DNA of 64,000 nt, from positions 44,735,022 to 44,799,021 of the forward strand of contig CM045768.1 in NCBI GenBank assembly GCA_025200525.1, read 5' to 3'. Positions within the stretch are counted from its first letter, which is position 1. Every line of letters starts with the position of its first letter. This document shows positions 46,140 to 58,930 of this stretch, piece after piece. The DNA comes from Camellia lanceoleosa (Eukaryota > Streptophyta > Magnoliopsida > Ericales > Theaceae). Under the pieces are notes generated by a model that saw nothing but the letters and a program-made list of their open reading frames with translations, did no database searches and was not told the origin of the DNA. A program made the translations under genes and the position numbers.

Positions 46140-46799
46140 TCCTTGCTCGTCGTTCTGTGATAAACACGCGTCCTGATTTGCGATTGTTCTGCATTGTTGT
46201 ACACATGACTTGCATTCTCATGAGCATTTTGCATCGTCATGCATGTTTTCTTGGTATACCATACCTCTGTGCTTGAGCATGCGTTGTCACGCATGTTCCC
46301 TTCTCGCATTGCGATGCATTCACTCGCCGACACTGCGTGTGTCAAACTTTCAGAATCACAGGAATCACATTGAATGTATGTTGTTAGCATATTGTGCTTG
46401 TTGAATTTCTCTCTTTTGCAGGCACGATATTGTATGTACGGTTCATTTGAAATTTGGTGCGACGACCGGATCAGCAGTATCGTATCTTCTCCGTGTGACG
46501 CGATGAGAATTGAATAATTCTCCGCATTCCTAACTGCATGAAATGTAGTTGTTGCTTTGCATTCTTGCTTAAAATTGTTGCATCTATTTGCGAATACTTG
46601 CTTCATTACAGCTTGCTGCACTTGCATGATCATTAAGTTACATCTGACTCCGTACATATCGCTTTGCATTTTGCCCCTGCTGCGCACGCTGAGCACATAT
46701 CTCTGCATCTTGTATGATTGTCTAAGTCTTGACCTTGTCAAAAATGGGTCGTCTCTGGCTTTGACATTCACTCCGCCACTTGTGACTTAGAGTTCTGTC
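46140..46799 (+). other. 3' untranslated part of element D
   Basis: TGCAT-rich sequence between the minisatellite and the polypurine tract. A 224-codon minus-strand open frame covers it, but nothing in it is recognisable. Confidence 0.5.
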
Positions 46800-46813
46800 A
46801 AAGAGGGGCAACC
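46800..46813 (+). promoter_or_regulatory. polypurine tract of element D
   Basis: AAAGAGGGGCAACC directly before the 3' LTR. It would prime plus-strand DNA synthesis. Confidence 0.8.
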
Positions 46814-49800
46814 TGTAGACACCCCATTTTTGACCGACCTTAAGACTCGAGCGTCACCGATTGGCGCTTCGGTGATGTTGTATATTGTGCTCGTTCGAAG
46901 TCTCGAGTCACGGTAGAGCCTGCCTCCGGACTTCGAACCTTCTTACAGACCTTGTCTCGGTTTGCGAACGGACTCGATTTTCTCTGTTTCTTTTCACGAA
47001 GAGGGAGAGGTCCGTAGACCATCTCTCGGTGGCCGTGGGCTACATTTAAGTGGCCGTGAGGCCATTTTGCCCATTCGAACCCGGTTCCGGTTTGAATGAG
47101 CCGTGTGCCTCGGTTCGGTACCGTCTAACCATCTCTGATTCCTCCGGTTTTTGGCATACATCTTATTTACTCCCTTTTGAGGGACACTAAGGTCTAAGAG
47201 ACCCACTTCATGGCCGAATGCCACTTTCGGTGCTTAACGGCCTGTTTTGGGGACCCCGAATTGCGTGTTTTGGCCCCCGAGCATTCGTTTTGCATCGGTT
47301 TTCATTCATTTTTGGAAGGTACCTCTGTTTCATAACCAGGAAGGTCACTGAAGGGTGGGAGGCCAGCTATTGTCTCAGCAACCAGTTATATTCCTCCGGC
47401 GCCCTCCGACGCCCGTTTTTCTCACTTCCAAGCCATTGTTGACTACCCTAGGGCCATTTTCTTCAACCCCAAACCACATATTTGTGTTGTACACACATGG
47501 GAGGACCCTAAAAGTCTATGGCCGGCCAGTAATTCAAATTGAACCTTTTGAACCCTTCCTAAAAGTAGCCTATTCTCTCTCCTGTTTTAGAGTTGCCAAT
47601 TTTAAACCACAGGGTTTTGTTGAGGACACATGTGAGGCCACCAATATGTGGTGGCCGGCCAGAAAATCAACTTTCCATTTTTGCCCTTGGCCGGCCGGCC
47701 ATAGGGGGTGGCCAGCCGGCCACCTGCAACAAAAATAGCTGGTCGGCCAACTTCCTCAGGGTGAGCACTTCACAGCTGTATACCTTTTTCCCCCAAAAGA
47801 TCTGTATCCGGGGGGGACAGCTGTTGGAGGGAAGCTTGGCTCACTTTTTCCCTCCCTTTCTCCCCCCTTTTAGTCTATATAACCAGCTGCAAAAACCTAT
47901 TTTAGAGGTTGAAAAAAATTGCTTAAGAGCTCTTGCATTGCCTCTCTCTCCATCTCTCATTTTCAAGCTCCAAAATCCCTAAGTCCTACCTCATTTCTTC
48001 ATCACCACCAAGCACCACCACCACTACTCCATTTCCAGCAGTTTGGAGAGCTTTCCAGCAGCTAAGAGGCACCATTTCTCAAGCCAAAAGGGAGCAAAAG
48101 TTTGGTCTTCAAGGGTAAGTTCACTTTCCCCATTTTTTTAGCTCATTTTTGCACCATTTTTCTAGCCTATTTTCTTGCTGTTTTGAGCTCCGACCAAAAC
48201 TGAAAAGTTCATTTTTTTGAGCTCATTTTCATGTTTGTTTAAGGGCTCAACCCTGTTTGAGACCCCCATTTGGTACTTGCTTCAATACCCCCTTGTATGC
48301 CATTATTTTGCATGGTATTTCTAGCCTATGTGTGATCTGTTTTTGAGCATGATATAAACTGTGAGTTGGCTTATTTTGAGTCCCTCTACAACATTGTAGA
48401 AGGGCTCAACACTGTTGGGGGCTTGCATGTAGCACTTACCATTATACCCCTCTTTGGCCCCCATTTTTGCATGCTTTTTTAGGCTTATCTAGCTTCTGTT
48501 TTCGGCCATGATCAGAACTGAAAATGGCCATATTTTGACCTTCTTGGAATATCTCATTAAGGGTCCTTGGATGTTTGATGTATATTTGGCCTACTTCATA
48601 TTATACCCCTCTTTGGCCACCATTTTTGCATGCTTTTTTAGGCTTATCTAGATTCTGTTTTCGGCCATGATCCGAACTGAAAATGGCCATATTTTGACCT
48701 TCTTGGTATGTCTAATTCAGGGTCTTTGGTTGTTTGGTGAGTTCTTTGTATACCTCATGTTATAGCCTCTTGTTGGCCTTAATTTTGCATTGCATTTTGA
48801 GCATGTTTGCATACTGATTTGAGGCTTGTAATCTACTGTAAATGTTCATATTTTTAGTCCCTCTTAAGTGTTTTAGAAGGGTATTTTTCCATTTGGTCTT
48901 TGCATCTATCACTTGCTTCATTGCCTCCCTTGCAGAGTTATTTTTGTATGCCATTTCAGCCCTACTTGTGATTGCTGTTTGGCCATTTTTTGTACTGTAA
49001 AAATGTGGGTTTTGGGGCTGCCTTGCTTCTTCTTTTTCATGACATGTATCAATTATGCATGTATTGTATAGCTGTAAGCCATTTCGTGCACTTATCTTCG
49101 CATTTCGAGAGAGATTCCGTGCATCGGGTGTCATTTCGCCTCGTTTCGGGGCTTTTTCCCCCCTCATTTTGCCACTGATTTTTGCATGGTTGCATATCAT
49201 ATTCCATGTCTTTGCTATGTCTCATTAGAGTGGCATTTCGGTGCCCGAGGGTCCGTTCTCGGTTTGCGTGCCCGCGGGCACGCACTTCGAGGTATCTTGT
49301 TTTCATCTGATGGCTTCTTATGTGAGTGTGGCTGAGGTCTGCTCGTGTTAGTATAAGTCCATATTGCATTGCGTATGCCATTTTCTCGGTTTGCATGCCC
49401 GTGTGCACGCATTTCGAGATATCTCATTTCCATCTCATGGCCTCTTATGTGAGTGTGGCCGAGGTCCACTCGTGTTAGTATAAGTCCAATTTGCATTGCA
49501 TATGCCATTTCATGCCTTAGGATCATTTTCTCGGTTTGCGTGCACGTGCGCACGCATTTCGAGGCATCTCATTTTCATAGCATTGTGCATGCTAGGTCAT
49601 ATGTTAGTTGCATTCATGCATGTCATGCATATTGCATCATGTTCGGGATAGGAGTTAGCAGACACGAGCGAACACGTTTAGGTACTCCGGCGACAGGCGG
49701 TCTCAATTCCCAAGTCACCGATACTCCGGATTATCCATGATGGAGTTAGGTTTTGTTGTAGCATTCATATGTATTCACCCTATATTGAGTTGTGCAATTC

Positions 49801-51463
49801 GGCTCCTCGACCATCATGCATCGATATGCGTGATTAGTGGCACGAGGATCGAGGCATGCATATATTTGTGAAATACATTGCTATGCCCCTTTCCTGCTCT
49901 TTGTTGCAGCAAAATGAAGAATTAGCAACTTTTCGGAGTCTGGCACGCATTTCGAGGAACATTGCAAACAGAGGCTAATTGGGGCATCCCAATGGATTTC
50001 TGCGCAAAACAGCCCAAACATGCATCATTTCATTATCCTGAGAGTCAAAGCGTCCACGGCTTGCATGCCATTCTGATTTTCTTCTTTAATTTGTTAATTA
50101 ATTAGGAATTTGTATATTATTCGGACTGTATTATTCTTTCATTTTGGGACTGTATTATTTATTTGGACCCTCTGCGCGAGGGCATAATTGTAATAAGTGT
50201 GGGTGAGTGCGATGTATGTCTTCCAACCCCACGTCTTTCTTCCCTTTTATTTACCTGCTTATGATGGTTAGATATAGGGCATATTTCAATTAGCATACTG
50301 ATGTAATGACATGTTTGCATCATTCATCTGTTTTGCACGCACCGGGCTCGGCGCATCATACAAACTGCATTTGTATTTCAATTCCAAATTGAATACTTGG
50401 TAGCTGTAGCATTTCATATGCCATGTTTAGAATAACCGAGCCTACTATAATTTGCATCTTTTCATGTGTTGCATTAGGCAATTCTGTGCATCTAGGATCA
50501 TGCATGGATTTCTAATGAGCTTCTGTTTTGGCTTGGAGTACTCGGTGAGTTTTTATGCTTTAGCATCCTTGCATGCGTGTGAGTGACTGCCATGAATAGC
50601 ATGCTTACCATGAGGCTATGTGCTTATGTGATATAACTGCCTTGAATGCCTGTGGGTGGAGGTTGAGTTACTTGAATTGGGACAATTCATCAAATATTTG
50701 TTTTTTTAAGCCCACTAGATAGTGGCAAAACCATTGTTCTTCTAAGCCCACCTGAGGGTGGCAAAATCTGCATTTTAAACCTACCTGCGGATAGCAAACC
50801 ATTTTCAAACAAACATGAAGTGTTTTGTTCTAATTCAGGCGATTCAGTCTATACTTGTATGCTGTGCGCATCACATAGTAAACCTATGCTAATAACCGGA
50901 ATAAGAACTCACAATGTTTTCAAAATCAGATATCATGGTTAGTAGAGGCCGGTCTTTGACAGAGCGAAATGCTCAAGTGACCTTCCCCAATCGTACCCAA
51001 GTTCCCGAGCCGAGGCAACTTTGGTGATGACGGACACGTGGCCTTTGGCACCGAGTCAGGGTTTCCTAAATTTCCCATTTAAAATACAAGGGTACTGTTA
51101 TGGTGTGCAACTTACGCCTTACACTTATGCCTTTTCTATTTGCAGTCCTGCTTTGTTTTCACCTTCCACTTACACTTTTTGTGTAAGTGGCACATGATGT
51201 GCAACCCTTGAGGGTTGCACACTTAAGAAAAGTCCAACATTTAGGTGGCGACTCTGTATCTGGCAAAGCAGTCCATGTTTGGCACTTCTTTTAAAAAAAA
51301 AAATCTGTTTTCAAAAACGATTTGCCAGATTTGGACTCTTTGGTTCAAGATTAAGAACCGTGACATTTGAATCCTTCGAACTGTAGTAGACCCAATATTG
51401 AACCAGAACCGGGGGGGGGGGGTTCGCACTCCTTTCCTCGGGATGCGTTCGGGGACGTCTACA
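46814..51463 (+). repeat. 3' LTR of element D, 4650 bp
   Basis: Direct repeat of 29311-33848, with its TATA box at 47876-47882. It is longer mainly because of a roughly 150-bp insertion at 51085-51237 absent from the 5' LTR. It ends GGGGACGTCTACA, followed by target duplication CCACT. Confidence 0.95.
51085..51237. mobile_element. MITE-like insertion in the 3' LTR only
   Basis: The 5' LTR reads straight through CATTTAAAAAACATTTAGGTGG (33616-33635). The 3' LTR has an extra segment here with inverted ends GGTGTGCAAC / GTTGCACACTT and an inner TTACACTTA / TAAGTGG pair. The exact ends and target duplication are not certain. Confidence 0.7.
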
Positions 51464-53484
51464 CCACTATTTTGCTTTCAGAAGGCCTTTGTTGCACAAT
51501 AGAACACTTACACCTTTGTCCACTTCCAGAATAGCTTTGCTCTACTCAAAGAACACATCATTGAATTTTGCATCAGTGGCCAGCCGGCTAGGAGTGAGGG
51601 CCAGTTAGTCACCAATGATAGCCGATCGGCCATCAAAGGTGGCCTGCCGGCCATGGAAAATGGCCTGCCAACCACTGCTGTCCAATTCACCCTACTGCAA
51701 CAGAGAACAAACAGAGCATGCACAGGGTATTCTCAAGGGTTTGTTTGCATAACTCACCCCTCCTTTTCATGAACAAATTAAAGGAGTAGTAAACTTGGTT
51801 CATAAACCACCAACTCAAGCAATTTCATTGCATGATGGCTTATGAACCAAAGTGTGAAATTTTAATAAATGCAACAAAATAAGACTCAAACCTCATCCCT
51901 TTCATGAATTGATCAAGGGAAGTGGTGACCTTGGATACTTGAACCATTTCATCACTAATGAGTATGAAATATCTCAAGCTTCTATGTGTTAAATTAACGT
52001 CTGATTTAACACAACACTTTTTTATTATCTTGCACCATTTTAGCCTCAATTTTTATTACTCCATTTTAGTTTACCAACTATTCTTTAATTCGTTAAGTCC
52101 AATGGTGAGTTTAAGTCCTCTAATGGAAAGAAGGCTCAAACCAAGAGTTGCTTTGGGCATAAAAGAAACATTATACTGTTGGTAATGAATCCCAAAATGA
52201 TTAAACCATTAAGCATGACATCTCAATCTCATGGTTTAAACAAACAAGTTGTTTGAACCACTTTCAAAGCAAAACAAAAGTCAAGAAAGGAGGGATGTTA
52301 CAGAGGTGATAAAGAGTGATCACAAGTATGAAAAGCCATAAATAGATGCAATCTACTCAAAGAAGATGGCGTTTGAGGTCTAAAACACCAAACTCATGAG
52401 AATAGTTACACTATAAGCATACAAAACAAAGCTCAAATGCAACTACCAACCAAAAATAGTGCTAAAATAGTCTAAAATAAGTCCTAAAACATGCTAGAAT
52501 TAAGACAAAAATAGCTAGCTTAATAAGCTAAGACATAGCACAAACTAGGCTAGTAAGCAAGACATAAGAAGGGGAGGCTAACTCCTCCAAATTTGGACTT
52601 CAAAACATAATTTTAGCCACTAAAATAACTTTGAAAAATAGTGTTAAAAAGCTCAAAGAAAGATAGTAAAAGAATGAGAAACACAAGGGTAAAGGTCTTC
52701 AAAACAAGGTGTAAAGAAGGGTGAACCACCCCTCAACCTTTAATGGTCTTAAAACTCAAGCTTCAACCCAAAAATATAGAGTTTTTATAGCCCAAAAATA
52801 GTTGGAAAATTGTAATAATAATAGCAAATAAAACAAAGCAATAAGCAAAGCCTTATACCTCTTGAAGAGAATACTAATTGTAGGCAACAAATTAAGACAA
52901 CACACCCTTCAAGAGCTCAAACCAAGCTTAAAAGTACATCAACTCAAAGATGAGAAGGTTTGGTTAAGGGTGTACAGGCAAAGGTTAAGGATATATGGGC
53001 TAAAGTGTAGAAATTTGGAAGAAAGAGAGAGTATTATAGAGAGAGAGGAAAAATTTTACTCTAAATTTTTTCTAACCTTAAAACATGAGAGAGAGACCCA
53101 TTATGTATAGGAAACATGAATTCCCCTAAAAAACATCCAGCCCTACACGTGGGAGCAGATGCAAGCATCTGTGCAAACAGCTGGCACAACTGTCACAAAA
53201 TATCTGCAAAAGAAATTGGTAGCCGGCTGGTCATCACTGGTGGTCGGCAGGCCATATTAGTGGCCGACAACCCAAAAAGGTAACTGGCAAGCCACCAAGG
53301 GTTACAGGCTTAAAGAACCAAGTCCTCGTCCAAGAATGAGGCAACAAAAGTGTAGGGTTGAAGGGCTCAAAGTTGTGGCATTCCGCCAAATACTTCGAGC
53401 ACTTGATGAGCATATAGACTTATCATCGAGTGTGTAAGCGATGACGTCCAAGTCGTAAGAGCTGTAAAAAATAGGGTGTTTACA
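51464..53484 (-). mobile_element. solo LTR-B, part 2 of 2
   Basis: Continuation of 27998-29310 after element D; matches LTR-A 25510-27610 (for example 51700-52900 against 25740-26950). On the minus strand the LTR start reads TGTAAACACCCTATTTTTTAC. It is followed by GCTGG (53485-53489), against GCTAG at the other end, so the target duplication has one mismatch. Confidence 0.85.
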
Positions 53485-53534
53485 GCTGGGCCTTGATCTG
53501 TGGGCTGGGCCCTCTTGGCTGCCCATTAGTATCA
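53485..53534 (-). mobile_element. LTR-C, U3 start (part 3 of 3)
   Basis: On the minus strand the LTR begins TGATACTAATGGGC, pairing with its other end CCATCTATCA at 23999. With insertions removed, LTR-C is about 555 bp. The adjacent internal GGAAATAGGCAGACTAC may contain the polypurine tract. Confidence 0.65.
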
Positions 53535-53639
53535 GTAGTCTGCCTATTTCCAAGTGCAGCTTTAGTCTAACGGAGGGAATAAGAGTGTGGGAGGTAGTCC
53601 TTCAAGGTCGGGAGGCGCAGGGGCAGTGGAGGGGCTTCT

Positions 53640-54545
53640 GGGAAAGTGGTTGATCGTTAGGATGGCCGAACATGAAGAATGATCGTTAAATTTGTTGACC
53701 ACGAGGTGTGTCGAAAAAGAATAACCGTTAAATTTGGCCGACCGAAGGTGGCGAACGTGAGGAAAGACCGTTAAGTGGCCGATCGCGAATGGTGGGTGTG
53801 AGGAGACCGGCGGTGAAGGTGGCCGAACGTGAGGGAAGACCATTAGGTTGGCTGACTGACCGTTAGGCTGACAGACCACGAAGGTAGCCAATCGGAAAGA
53901 ATAACCGTTAGGCTGGCCGACCGCGAAGGTGGCCGAACGTGAGGAAAGACCGTTAAATTGGCCGCGAAGATGGTGGCGTGAGGGAGCCGACCAGCGGTGA
54001 AGGTGGCCGAACGTGAGGGAAGACCATTAGGTTGGCTGAGCGTGAGGAGAGGCCGTTCGGCTAGCCGATCGCAAAGGTGGCTGAGTGTGAGGGAAGACCG
54101 TCAGGTTGGCTGATCGCGAGGGAAGACCGGCAGGCTGCTCGACTGCGAAGGTAGCCAACCGACTAGCACGGTGGCTGAATGTGGGGAATGACTGGCAGGC
54201 TGGCTGACTGCGAAGGTGGCCGAACGTAAGGGATAACCGTTAGGTTGGCCGACTGCAAAGGTGGCCGAGCGTAAGGGGAGACCATCAGGCTAGCCGATCG
54301 CAAAGGTGGCCAATCATAAAGGAAGACCAGCAGGTTGGCTGACTGTGAAGGTGGCCGAACGTGAGGGAATACCGTTAGGCTGGCCGACTGCGAAGGTGGT
54401 TGAGTGTGAGGGAAGACCGTTAGGCTGGCCGATCGTAAAGGTGGCCGATCGTGAGGGAAGATCGACAGGCTAGTCGACCGCGAAGGTGGCCGACCGACCG
54501 GCGCAGTGGCCGACTGACCGGCGCAGTGGCCGACCGACGTGATGG
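53640..54545. repeat. 45-bp tandem repeat array in element C
   Basis: About 20 diverged units of the type GGCCGACTGCGAAGGTGG + CCGAACGTGAGGGAAGACCGTTAGGCT (45 bp, 15 codons). This length keeps a long open frame on the minus strand that is compositional. It lies between LTR-C and the antisense ORF of element C. Confidence 0.88.
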
Positions 54546-54995
54546 TCAACTGCTAAAGGGATCGATCGTTGAGGGCATTTATGGTGCACAGGGCTCGATG
54601 AACAAGAAAGCACGTGATGATGTGAAGTGGAATAGGCGGGGGAGAGGAAAGAGAATGAGTGTGATGAAGGAGGGATCAAGGTTGTACACGTCAGGCAATC
54701 TGGGCCACTGGTAGGAGAGGTGAAGCGGTAAGAGGAAGTGAAGGGGTTGTATAGAGGGTGACGTAAGAAAGACGGGGTTTTAACTTATGGAAATTTCAAA
54801 CTGGCGAATTTTAACTGCGATCCTTGGAATACAGGCAAACCCTGGGCATTTAGACTAGTGCGATTTACTTACCTGATTACGAAAAATCAACACATTCTAG
54901 ACTTAAGCTTCTATATTTCGGTGGACTCTCTCCTGTTTCACATTGCAGATTTCCTTGCTCCCGTAACCAAGGCAATATACAGAAACGTGAAGGAG
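54546..54995 (+). other. 5' flank of the element C antisense ORF
   Basis: Non-repetitive sequence that would hold the promoter and leader of the plus-strand ORF. TTGTATAGAGG near 54745 is a weak TATA candidate. An open frame begins at 54858, but the family-like start is the later ATG at 54996. Confidence 0.4.
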
Positions 54996-57484
54996 ATGGC
55001 ACAAGACAAAGCGCCGTCCATGACATTAGATGTGTTAGGAGACGATGAAGGAGTGGCACTGGTAGAACAATATAAAGTGGAAAGGTTGGGGAAAACGATT
55101 GCGGAACGGCCAGTGCACTCTCTTCCAACAATGATGATCTCGGCGGTCCAGCCGATTAGCCAAGTGACGCCTGACCACTGGCATACCAAAGCTAACAAAT
55201 CCACGCTAACAATAGAGTGTGGATCTGGAGGAGCTATGTATCAGATATTAGATTCTAGTGGATATATAGTTGAGAGTGCCCAGGCAAAGGGGAGAGTGTC
55301 CGACGTTCGGCCAATGGAGTTTGCGTTATACGAGGAGGCATTGTGCGGGGACCTAAGGTTGCCACTGCCCCCACTGGTGGTTGAGGTGTTGAACCGCCTA
55401 GAAGTGGCGCTAGGGCAACTAATATCGAATGCGTGGAAGATCCTATTTGCTTGTACGATTGCATGGCCGCGGGTGATTGGAGGAGAAGCAGTGACGGTGG
55501 ATAAGTTTTTTTCGTGCAACAAGGCCTCGGGGCAACAAGAGACTTGGGTGACCCTGCAAGCGATAGTGGGGAGGGGACTGGTGGCGGGTTGCCTTCTTCA
55601 GTGAAGAGGCAAACGACGAGAGGGGAGTTCGCATGACTTGGAAAGTACCAACCAGGTCGTTGGAGCCACGGTTGGATGCTATAACAGAGAGGAGGGTCAA
55701 GCAAGTGAAGGAGTAGAGGGAGAAAGAGTGGCTAAAATAGGATGACCTGGTTCAACCCTCAGCCTTGTTTGCCTTGAAGTTAGGGCTTGAGCTGATCGTG
55801 AGAGATCTTGCTCCAGAAGAGGTGGAGGCAATGAGGAAAGCGCAGAAGGCAGAAGATGCGCGAGCGTTTACAAGGGCTGACAAATACAAAGAGAAACTGT
55901 TAGGCCCAGCGCTGAAGCTAGTGGCAAAGAGGTCGGTCCGACCACAACCCAAACCCTTGGGAGAAAAAGACTTAGCAACATTTATGCCTCTACAAGCACC
56001 GATGGATCCATTGAGGAAGAGGAGTAGAAAGGAGATACTGTTGGTGTTGAAGAAGAAGAAGAAGAAAAAGTGAAATGTGGTGTTAGAGGGGAATGAAGAA
56101 GGACCGCTGTTGAAGAAGACCAAAGAGGGGGTAGTGAAAGTGCCCCCAAGAGTAAAGGGGGAAGAGACCAAGGCTAGTGTGGATGCGGAGGGAGGTTGGG
56201 CCGAGCTCCCGACCATCCAAGTAATGAGTGGAGTAGACGAGCAAAAATGGGTGCCAGAGGCCGATCGATCGACAGACCTGCTTTCTAAGGATGTGCCCTT
56301 AAGAGAAGTGCTCCCAAATCAAGAATTGGGGAGAGAGCGGGCGAGCGAAGAAGAGATGAGCACCGCGCTGGGGACCGCCACTCATCATGTTTGCGTGGTG
56401 GTTGGCTGCTTGGCGGGTGATATGGGCGAAGCCAAGGCGGCCGCAAATTGTCTGTTACGGATTATGTAGGACTCGACCATGCGGAGTGTTACACATTATA
56501 CAGAGGTTGACCTCATGAGAGGATTCTGCTCAGCGCAAGTGGAGGCAGTGACCCTAGCGGCTGCTCTGCTGGGCAAGGTAGTAGGGGCGAAGGTGGAAAC
56601 CGAGCCGCTCAAGGCCTAGTTGAAAGGGGTTCGGGCTCAATTACAGAATGGAAGGACAGAGATAGATGGTTAGAGAAAGACAGCACGGAGCGCTTGTGCG
56701 AAGGGACTAGCCTATGCTCAGAGGGCAAAAAAGATAGAGGTGTTGGCAGTGGTGCAGAGTTACTTGGCTGAGTGCGCCAAGATAGGCCAGGCTGAGGTTG
56801 CGTCCGAGCTGTCAGTCATCAAGTCTGAATTTGAAGTAGTGCGCCATATGGTGGTGTCACTAGAGTTTGAGCTGGCGAGCGAGCATAAGAGGATTGACGA
56901 AATCCAACAAACTTGCACCACTACTAACGAGAGATTGGAAGAGGCCCTCGTAAATAATGAAGAGCTGCGCGATCTGGTCTTGAAGAAGAAAGAGGAGGCA
57001 GATACACAAGTGGTAGGGTTGGAGAGGGCCCTAGAAGAAGAAAGGGCTAAGACAGCAGAGTTGGCCAGGGTGATGGTATTGGAGAGGGCTGTCTATCCAG
57101 ATTTAAGGACCGATGTAGTGGAACAATTTAAGTTATTTCCTGAGTTTCAAATGACCATTAACGTAACTGTGGCGAGGTGCTTGGCTAGAGAGGGAGAAGA
57201 TGGGGCGGGATCGTCAAATGTGGTTGCTGCTGAGCTAGTGGAGAGAGAGACCAAAGAAGAAATAATCAAGAGGTTTCAGCAGTCGGACTATTATAAGCAT
57301 GAGATGAGCATGACAGTGGCTGGACGAGCTTCAAGTATAGGGCGTAGGAGCTCTTCCCAGACATGGATTTCAGCAGCATGAGGCCAGGAGAGGGGGACAT
57401 GGCCCAGACCCTGCTGGATAAGGGCGTTGAAGAAGAAGATTTGGTATCCAGAAAGGATGATGGAAGTGAAGGCAGAGTAATGTG
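54996..57484 (+). pseudogene. antisense ORF of element C: putative gypsy-type transposon protein (PF04195-like)
   Basis: Plus-strand ORF opposite to element C's pol. The open frame to 55604 (start MAQDKAPSMTL, or upstream at 54858) contains the block FALYEEALCGDLRLPLPPLVVEVLNRLEVALGQL...AWKILFA..., which I recognise as the plant putative gypsy-type transposon domain. After a frameshift between 55604 and 55765 one frame continues to 57381 but has stops at about 56071, 56467 and 56619-56670. It encodes a Lys/Glu-rich part, then a coiled coil (56740-57080: EVASELSVIKSEFEVVRHMV, ERLEEALVNNEELRDLVLKK), and VVEQFKLFPEFQMTINV...SDYYKHEMS. The ending (FPDMDFSSMRPGEGDMAQ) is in a third frame to 57484. 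The function is unknown; this copy is dead. Confidence 0.72.
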
Positions 57485-57829
57485 AAGATTGGCCCTCTTT
57501 TGTGTTTTGTTGTTGTTGTTGTTGTTTTTTTTTTTTTTTTTGGTAATATCTCCTTGTAATAATTGAAGTGGCTCTTTTGCAAAGAATATCTAAATGGTGG
57601 GAAATTACGTGTAAATTACAAAGATTATTTGCCTAGTGACTGTTGTTTTATGGTTATATTGTTTGTGTGATTGTTGTTATTAGTTTTTGTATGGGTGAAC
57701 TGGCTTTGTGCATGGTGTTGTATGAAAAGGAGTATTACTTGAAAGAAAGAAAATAATTCGTAAAAACAATCATGTTTATATAAATATGATTGTGGTAGAC
57801 TTAACTGGATTGAGGATTACTGGACTTGG
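57485..57829. other. spacer in element C
   Basis: T-rich and (TTG)n sequence. No gene. Confidence 0.5.
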
Positions 57830-58930
57830 CCAAACCGAGCTTGAGACTCAGTCTACTAAGGTGTGCTTAGTTTAGTTTGGCTGAGTTCTTCAGGCTTGGT
57901 TTGGCCTAGGCTTGTGATAATTAGTTTAGTTGAGGCTCACTTGACTCAGTCTGGTTGAGCTTTTCAGGCTCAGTCTGGCTGAGACTTGTGATGCTCAGTT
58001 TGGCTGAGGCTTGCGATGCTTAGTCTGGCTGAGGCTTATTTGACTCAGTCTGGCCGAGCTCTTCAAGCTCAGTCTAGTTAAGACTTGCTTCACTCAGTCT
58101 GGCTACGCTCTTCAGGCCCGATTTGGCCTGGGCTCGTGATGCTCAGTCTAGTTGAGGCTCACTTAACTCAGTCTGACTGAGCTTTCCAGGCTTAGTCTGG
58201 CTGAGACTTGTGATGCTCAGTTTAGCTGAGGCTTGCGATGCTTAGTCTGGCTGAGACTTATTTGACTCAGTCTAGCTGAGCTCTTCAGGCTCAGTCTGGT
58301 TGAGACTTGTTTCACTCAGTCTGGCTACGCTCTTCAGGCTCGGTTTGGCTTGGGCTCATGATGCTCAGTCTAGTTGAGGCTCACTTGACTCAGTCTAGCT
58401 GAGCTCTTCAGGCTCATTCTGGCTGAGACTTGTGATGCTCAATCTGGCTGAGGCTTATTTGACTCAGTCTGGCCGAGCTCTTTAGGCTCAGTCTGGCTGA
58501 GACTTGTTTGACTTAGTCTGGCTGAGCTCTTCAGGCTCGGTCTGGCCTGGGCTCATGATGCTTAGTCTGGCTGAGGCTTACTCGACTCAGTCTGGCTGAG
58601 CTCTTCAGGCTCAGTTTGGCTGAGACTTATGATGCTCAGTTTGGTTGAGGCTTACTTTACTCAATTTGGCTGAGCTCTTCAAGCTCGGTTTGGCCTGGGC
58701 TTGTATACTCAATCTGGCTGAGGCTTGTGATGCTCAGTCTGGCTGAGGCTTACTTGAGTTAGTCTGGTCGAGCTCTTCAGGCTCGGTCTGGCCTGGGCTT
58801 GTGATGCTTAGTTTGGTTGAGGCTTGTGATGCTCAGCCTGGCTGAGGCTTATTTGACTCAGTTTGGCCGAGCTCTTCAGGCTCAGTTTGGTGGAGACTTG
58901 CTTGACTTAATTTGACTGAGCTTTTTAGAG
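57830..58930. repeat. tandem array of CTCAGTCTGGCTGAG units in element C
   Basis: About 1.1 kb of diverged units around 25-35 bp (TCAGTCTGGCTGAGGCTTGTGATGC; ACTCAGTCTGGCCGAGCTCTTCAGG) arranged in longer blocks. It lies between the integrase remnant and the antisense ORF. A separate pair of about 66-bp direct repeats lies at 59021-59160. Confidence 0.88.

Larger units (their letters stand above)
29311..51463 (+). mobile_element. element D: complete Ogre/Tat-like Ty3/gypsy retrotransposon, 22,153 bp
   Basis: Both ends are resolved: TGTAGACACCCC at 29311 and GGGGACGTCTACA at 51463, with target duplications CCACT at 29306-29310 and 51464-51468. Order: 5' LTR, tRNA-Arg primer site, gag remnant, protease, reverse transcriptase, RNase H, integrase, antisense ORFs, minisatellite, polypurine tract, 3' LTR. 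Size above 20 kb, LTRs above 4.5 kb, a tRNA-Arg primer site and antisense ORFs near the 3' end are features described for the Ogre/Tat lineage of plant Ty3/gypsy elements. Protease precedes RT, RNase H and integrase, the Ty3/gypsy order. Frame breaks and lost catalytic residues make it non-autonomous as read. Confidence 0.93.

Noticed and set aside
46097..46771. 224-codon minus-strand open frame before the 3' LTR of D
   Set aside because: No recognisable motif, no promoter seen, and it extends into the minisatellite; likely chance in TGCAT-rich DNA.
54163..54549. 128-codon minus-strand frame with 15-residue repeats
   Set aside because: The 45-bp tandem unit is a multiple of three, so a frame stays open without selection.
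57830..58930. Regularly repeated units considered as a CRISPR-like array
   Set aside because: Units are contiguous and diverged with no unique spacers, and the DNA is a plant retroelement.
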